A DNA stretch of 9,496 nt from an uncultured Cetobacterium sp. (GTDB taxonomy: Bacteria > Fusobacteriota > Fusobacteriia > Fusobacteriales > Fusobacteriaceae). Below, piece after piece: positions 6,464 through 9,496 of this stretch (within the stretch, counting starts at the first letter, position 1; every line of letters starts with the position of its first letter). A program made the position numbers and the translations under genes. The notes beneath the pieces were generated by a model that was not told where the DNA came from, did not search any database, and worked only from the letters and a program-made list of their open reading frames with translations. The stretch covers positions 1 to 9,496 of the forward strand of contig CAKOHT010000025.1 of assembly GCA_934085975.1 (NCBI GenBank), given 5' to 3'.

Positions 6464-7699
6464 TTACCTTCCTTTTCCAAAAACAACTGTTTTTAAAGTT
6501 TTAAATAGAATCATTATATCTAAGCATAAGCTATAACATTTTATATAATATAAATCATATTCTAATTTATTTTTTGCATCTTCAACTGTTGCACCATACG
6601 GATACATAACTTGTGCCCAGCCAGTAAGTCCCGGCTTCACCATATGTCTTAACCCATAGTATGGAATTTGTTTCTCCAATTCTTTTATAAAAACCATTCT
6701 TTCAGGTCTTGGACCAATAAAACTCATATCTCCCCTAATTACATTTAGAAGTTGAGGTAATTCGTCAATTCTTGTTTTCCTCATAAAATTTCCAAACTTT
6801 GTAATTCTTGGATCATTTTTTTGAGCCCATTTTGCTCCATCTTTCTCTGCATCCTGTCTCATACTTCTAAATTTATACACAGGAAACTCTCTCTCATTTT
6901 CTCCAACTCTATCTTGAGAATAAATAATAGGACCTGGACTTTCTAATTTAACGATTATAGCAGCAACTATCATAATTGGAAAAGTTAATATTCCTATTAC
7001 AAACGACATTCCAATATCAAAAACTCTTTTTACTTTATTTTGAAATCTGCTTCTTAAAATTTCAAACCCATAGGCATTTAACAGCCACTCCTCGTTTATA
7101 TATGAGACTTCAATTTTTTTTTCAATTTCTAACATATAATCTAAATATCCCATCACATGAGTATTTCTTAATTTTATTTTCAATATCTTTTCTATCTCTT
7201 TTTCTTCTAACTTTATTTTTCCTAGCAATAGTAATTTTATATTATTAATTTTTACAAACTCTTCCAGTTTTTCTATATTATCAGTGAAATCGATATACTT
7301 ATATCCTTCTAACTTTTCTATACTTTTTTCTAAATTATTCTTTAGCTCTCCATCTCCATAGATTGTAACTGGTTTAACTCTATAGATAATTATATTTATA
7401 ACTATTCTTAAAAAAATTGTAATTGTAGTAAATAAAATAAAAAATATAACTAGCCAAAAATCCCAGCTTGTTAAGAACCAAATAAGAAAGAATACAAAAT
7501 TTATCCCAATTACAGTTATATAATTTTTTATAGAATATTTAGGAACATCAAAGTTCATCAAATCAAATATATATAATCCCAACATTATAAAGGAAAATCC
7601 ACCAACTCCTATAATACTTGTTTCTAAGGATAATCCAAGTAGATTTATTAATATCGAAAATAAAATACCTAAAATACCTATATAAAATACTCTTAACAT
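6464..7699 (-). CDS. Polyprenyl-phosphate sugar-1-phosphate transferase (WbaP/WcaJ-type initiating enzyme)
   Basis: A 411-residue inner-membrane enzyme that begins glycan assembly by moving a sugar-1-phosphate from a nucleotide sugar to undecaprenyl phosphate. Hydrophobic segments near 3-22, 28-46, 59-77 and 80-106 form the N-terminal membrane bundle. VTIYGDGE (111-118) is a degenerate Rossmann-like glycine loop of the cytosolic middle domain. The catalytic bacterial sugar-transferase domain spans about 221-411: KRVFDIGMS, a membrane helix with Pro241 (the re-entrant hairpin of this family), ESPGPIIYSQDRVG (253-266), KFRSM (276-280), TRIDELPQL (309-317) with the catalytic D312-E313 pair, FIGPRPE (327-333) and KPGLTGWAQV (355-364). 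It is somewhat shorter than the 450-470 residues usual for large members, mainly in the middle domain. Its ATG overlaps the preceding stop by one base. The sugar (glucose, galactose or an amino sugar) is not resolvable. Confidence 0.95.
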   Translation of the reverse strand: MLRVFYIGILGILFSILINLLGLSLETSIIGVGGFSFIMLGLYIFDLMNFDVPKYSIKNYITVIGINFVFFLIWFLTSWDFWLVIFFILFTTITIFLRIVINIIIYRVKPVTIYGDGELKNNLEKSIEKLEGYKYIDFTDNIEKLEEFVKINNIKLLLLGKIKLEEKEIEKILKIKLRNTHVMGYLDYMLEIEKKIEVSYINEEWLLNAYGFEILRSRFQNKVKRVFDIGMSFVIGILTFPIMIVAAIIVKLESPGPIIYSQDRVGENEREFPVYKFRSMRQDAEKDGAKWAQKNDPRITKFGNFMRKTRIDELPQLLNVIRGDMSFIGPRPERMVFIKELEKQIPYYGLRHMVKPGLTGWAQVMYPYGATVEDAKNKLEYDLYYIKCYSLCLDIMILFKTLKTVVFGKGR

Positions 7700-9312
7700 T
7701 AATTTTCACTATCTCCTTCATAAAGAATAGTCCTTTCTCCATCCTCTATTATATTTTCATCAGCTCCATTTTTATCATAAAATATAATTGCTTTAAATAC
7801 CTCATCTTTAGAATCCAATCCATATTCAGAGAATAGAGCAGTTGGATAAGTCACATCTCTATAGGACACAACTGTTAAGATATTATTATTCCTAACTAGG
7901 TATTTAGTCTTTCTATTTTTGCTCGCTATATCCCCATCCTCTCTACCAATTCTTCCAAGTATTTTTCCTAAAATATTTAATCTAAATTTATCCTCATCAT
8001 TCTTTACTTCCCAAATACCTGAATCCTCTTTTTCAATTTTAACTTTTCTCATCTCTTTTCCAGTCTTTAAAATATATCTAATATTCCCCATACTATCAAA
8101 AGTAAATGGTAAACCCTCATCTTTTAAATTATAAGATGCCAAATTAAACCCCGGTTGAATACTTCCAGGTACCCTTTTTTCTATATAAATTGCTGGTAAT
8201 TTATCGTCTATTGGGATTGTTTTTAATTTCAATTTCTTACTTTTTATAACTTTTTTATCACTTGGATTTAATTGTTCAATCAGAACTATATTTTCCGATT
8301 TTGGGTATAATCCCACTATGGCTAAAATATCTCCAGAAGTATATTTTTTTTCGTAACTAAAATTAGGCATACCTCCCATACCCATCACTGTTACTTTTAA
8401 TAAATCACTCTCATTGACAGGCTCATATTTCATTCCATAAGCAAGTGGCGTTCTTCCGTATGGGTTATATCTTAAAAATGGTTCTTCAAATGTATATTGT
8501 TTTTCTTCGTATTCTTTTTTTAACTCTTTTTCATATTTTTCATCTTGTACGTATAAATCACCATATAAAGCAGCCTTTCTAATATCAAATCCCTCTAACA
8601 TCTCTTCTATCTCTATTGCTAAAACTGGATTTACATTTCCTATTTTATAAAGAGTTTTACTTATTTCAACTGTTTCCTCTAAATTATATTTTTTTATATC
8701 TTTCTTTTCTACAAATTCCACAGTTATAGGAGATTTTGATAAAATCTCACTTATTTCTATTAATTTTTCTTCTGAAAGTTGGTCAAAAGTATCTTTACTA
8801 TTTCTTATTGGTAATAACTTTATTATTCTATCTTTGATTTTTATAACCTCAGGTCTATTTTCAATGGTTTTAATACTGTTATCAAAGTTATTTTTTATTA
8901 AATCCTCTTTAAAATATTTACCTAACTCTGGTGATAGTAAACTCAAATCCTTTAGCCCCTTTATAACTTTTGCGTTCTCAAGAGCTTTATTATAATCTTT
9001 ATTTTCCAGATAAAAAGTAATATCGGGATTATTCAAAAAATCAACCAATTTTCCATCTTTCAAGATAGAAGCTGCCATTCCCATCTTATCTGGAGACAAA
9101 CTCTCTAAAATTCTTTTTAACTTATTATCTTTTAATTTTATATCAAAAATTTTCGCATTTTTTTTCTTTTCACTGTTCTCATATATTTTAGAAATATTTT
9201 TATTGTTTTTTAATATGCTTTCTATTTTTTTTCTATTGAATAACAACATAAATCCTATTACTATTATTACTATAGAGACCACTGTTACTATCACTCTATC
9301 TTTTTTTATCAT
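7699..9312 (-). CDS. Membrane-anchored protein with an arylsulfotransferase N-domain-like module, probably non-catalytic
   Basis: A 537-residue first gene of the operon with no assigned function. Residues 7-25 form one membrane span after a short KK-containing start, which suggests a signal anchor with the bulk outside the inner membrane. Residues about 30-270 are charged, mostly helical and unrecognised. From 281 on, the sequence resembles the N-terminal domain of aryl-sulfate sulfotransferases: YNPYGRTPL (282-290), LLKVTVMG (304-311), AIVGLYP (331-337) and NIVLI (341-345). LPFTFDSMGNIRY (401-413) resembles the start of that family's beta-propeller. Only about 165 residues follow the module, far too few for the full propeller. 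The whole protein has no His and no Cys, so the catalytic histidine is absent. It may bind or position a polymer or partner in the periplasm. The start is chosen for the membrane span behind it; GGGGTGA lies 12 nt upstream, a rather wide spacing. The resemblance is recalled from motifs, not searched. Confidence 0.7.
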   Translation of the reverse strand: MIKKDRVIVTVVSIVIIVIGFMLLFNRKKIESILKNNKNISKIYENSEKKKNAKIFDIKLKDNKLKRILESLSPDKMGMAASILKDGKLVDFLNNPDITFYLENKDYNKALENAKVIKGLKDLSLLSPELGKYFKEDLIKNNFDNSIKTIENRPEVIKIKDRIIKLLPIRNSKDTFDQLSEEKLIEISEILSKSPITVEFVEKKDIKKYNLEETVEISKTLYKIGNVNPVLAIEIEEMLEGFDIRKAALYGDLYVQDEKYEKELKKEYEEKQYTFEEPFLRYNPYGRTPLAYGMKYEPVNESDLLKVTVMGMGGMPNFSYEKKYTSGDILAIVGLYPKSENIVLIEQLNPSDKKVIKSKKLKLKTIPIDDKLPAIYIEKRVPGSIQPGFNLASYNLKDEGLPFTFDSMGNIRYILKTGKEMRKVKIEKEDSGIWEVKNDEDKFRLNILGKILGRIGREDGDIASKNRKTKYLVRNNNILTVVSYRDVTYPTALFSEYGLDSKDEVFKAIIFYDKNGADENIIEDGERTILYEGDSEN

Positions 9313-9324
9313 CTTTTACTTTAT

Positions 9325-9331
9325 TCACCCC
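9325..9331 (-). promoter_or_regulatory. Ribosome binding site of the first operon gene
   Basis: GGGGTGA on the minus strand matches the anti-Shine-Dalgarno region, but lies 12 nt from the ATG at 9312, wider than the 5-8 nt seen for most other genes here. A GTG overlapping the site is out of frame, so the ATG remains the best start. The long spacing may lower translation of this gene relative to the downstream glycosyltransferases. Confidence 0.5.
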
Positions 9332-9355
9332 GTTTTTAAATTTTTACTCTCTATT

Positions 9356-9383
9356 ATTATACACTATATCGAATTAATTGCAT
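9356..9383 (-). promoter_or_regulatory. Predicted promoter of the polysaccharide operon
   Basis: A perfect TATAAT -10 box (9356-9361) would start transcription near 9349 and leave a leader of about 36 nt before the ATG. The best -35 candidates 16-17 nt upstream (ATGCAA or TATGCA) match consensus at only three of six positions. The promoter is therefore likely weak or activator-dependent. It is the only good promoter seen for the eight genes and directly abuts the T-tract of the upstream tRNA terminator. Confidence 0.55.
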
Positions 9384-9408
9384 AAAAAAAAGAGCTAAAA
9401 AGCTCTCT
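9384..9408 (-). terminator. Rho-independent terminator after tRNA-Asn
   Basis: On the minus strand AGAGCT (9401-9406) pairs with AGCTCT (9391-9396) around a TTTT loop, and the stem is followed by an uninterrupted run of T (9384-9390). It lies about 30 nt past the 3' end of tRNA-Asn and before the operon promoter. It therefore ends the upstream tRNA transcript and insulates the polysaccharide operon from it. Confidence 0.85.
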
Positions 9409-9438
9409 AAATTTAAACTTTTCCAAAAAATAAAAAAA

Positions 9439-9496
9439 TGGCGCTTCTTGCTGGGCTCGAACCAGCGACAACACGATTAACAGTCGTGCGCTCTAC
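9439..9496 (-). tRNA. tRNA-Asn (anticodon GTT), 5' end cut by the window edge
   Basis: The visible part begins in the D loop and contains D-stem strand GAGC, anticodon stem CACGA/TCGTG with loop CTGTTAA (anticodon GTT), T arm GCTGG-TTCGAGC-CCAGC, acceptor strand AAGAAGC, discriminator G (the usual asparagine identity base) and encoded CCA. About 18 nt of the 5' end are missing. It is followed by a terminator, so it ends another tRNA transcript that starts outside the window. Confidence 0.94.

Noticed and set aside
6976..7836. Two plus-strand open frames (about 6976-7248 and 7618-7836) opposite the sugar transferase
   Set aside because: Hydrophobic, low-complexity antisense shadows with no recognisable motif; the opposing gene is unambiguous.
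614..9312. Possible mobile element, CRISPR array or defence system
   Set aside because: No transposase, integrase, spaced repeats, Cas or nuclease-type genes were found. All eight genes fit glycan assembly or its accessory functions.
7699..9312. Reading the first operon gene as an active aryl-sulfate sulfotransferase
   Set aside because: It has no histidine and not enough sequence for the catalytic propeller.
7919..9385. Plus-strand open frames at about 7919-8134 and 9203-9385
   Set aside because: Both lie opposite the first operon gene, the second also over its promoter. The products are Ser/Leu- or Ile/Thr-rich with no domain signs.

Overview
The window is very AT-rich (roughly a quarter to a third G+C by eye). 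It carries one compact, co-directional polysaccharide-biosynthesis operon on the minus strand, placed between two groups of tRNA genes that are also on the minus strand. All complete tRNAs encode their CCA ends. Most genes have AGGAGG-like ribosome binding sites. The low G+C, the tRNA style and an arylsulfotransferase N-domain-like protein suggest a Fusobacteriota chromosome (Fusobacterium, Ilyobacter or a relative). This is inference, and a low-GC Firmicute is not excluded.

Layout in the direction of transcription (high to low coordinates): the 3' part of a tRNA-Asn gene (9439-9496) is followed at once by a Rho-independent terminator (9384-9408), which abuts a promoter with a good -10 box and a weak -35. 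Eight tightly packed genes follow: a membrane-anchored protein with an arylsulfotransferase N-domain-like module (7699-9312), a polyprenyl-phosphate sugar-1-phosphate transferase that starts the glycan (6464-7699), a GT2 glycosyltransferase (5661-6458), a GT4 (4602-5660), an EpsG/Wzy-type membrane polymerase (3484-4605), a second GT4 (2355-3470), a second GT2 (1387-2373) and a GT32-like DXD glycosyltransferase (614-1378). Gaps run from a 19-nt overlap to 13 nt, so the genes are almost certainly one transcript. Next come a strong tRNA promoter with A-tracts upstream (505-570), a GC-rich leader (447-498), and the tRNAs Leu(TAA), initiator Met(CAT), Gly(TCC), Lys(TTT) and Arg(TCT).

Working model: the transferase loads the first sugar phosphate onto undecaprenyl phosphate at the inner face of the membrane. 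Up to five glycosyltransferases then extend the repeat unit, and the EpsG-like protein polymerises it outside. No flippase, chain-length regulator, export protein or nucleotide-sugar synthesis gene lies in the operon, so these must be encoded elsewhere. The sugars and the final product (capsule, O-antigen or exopolysaccharide) cannot be read from the sequence.

The least explained element is the first gene. It combines a membrane anchor, a roughly 240-residue helical region and an arylsulfotransferase N-domain-like module, but has no histidine or cysteine anywhere, so it cannot use the histidine-based chemistry of known arylsulfate sulfotransferases.
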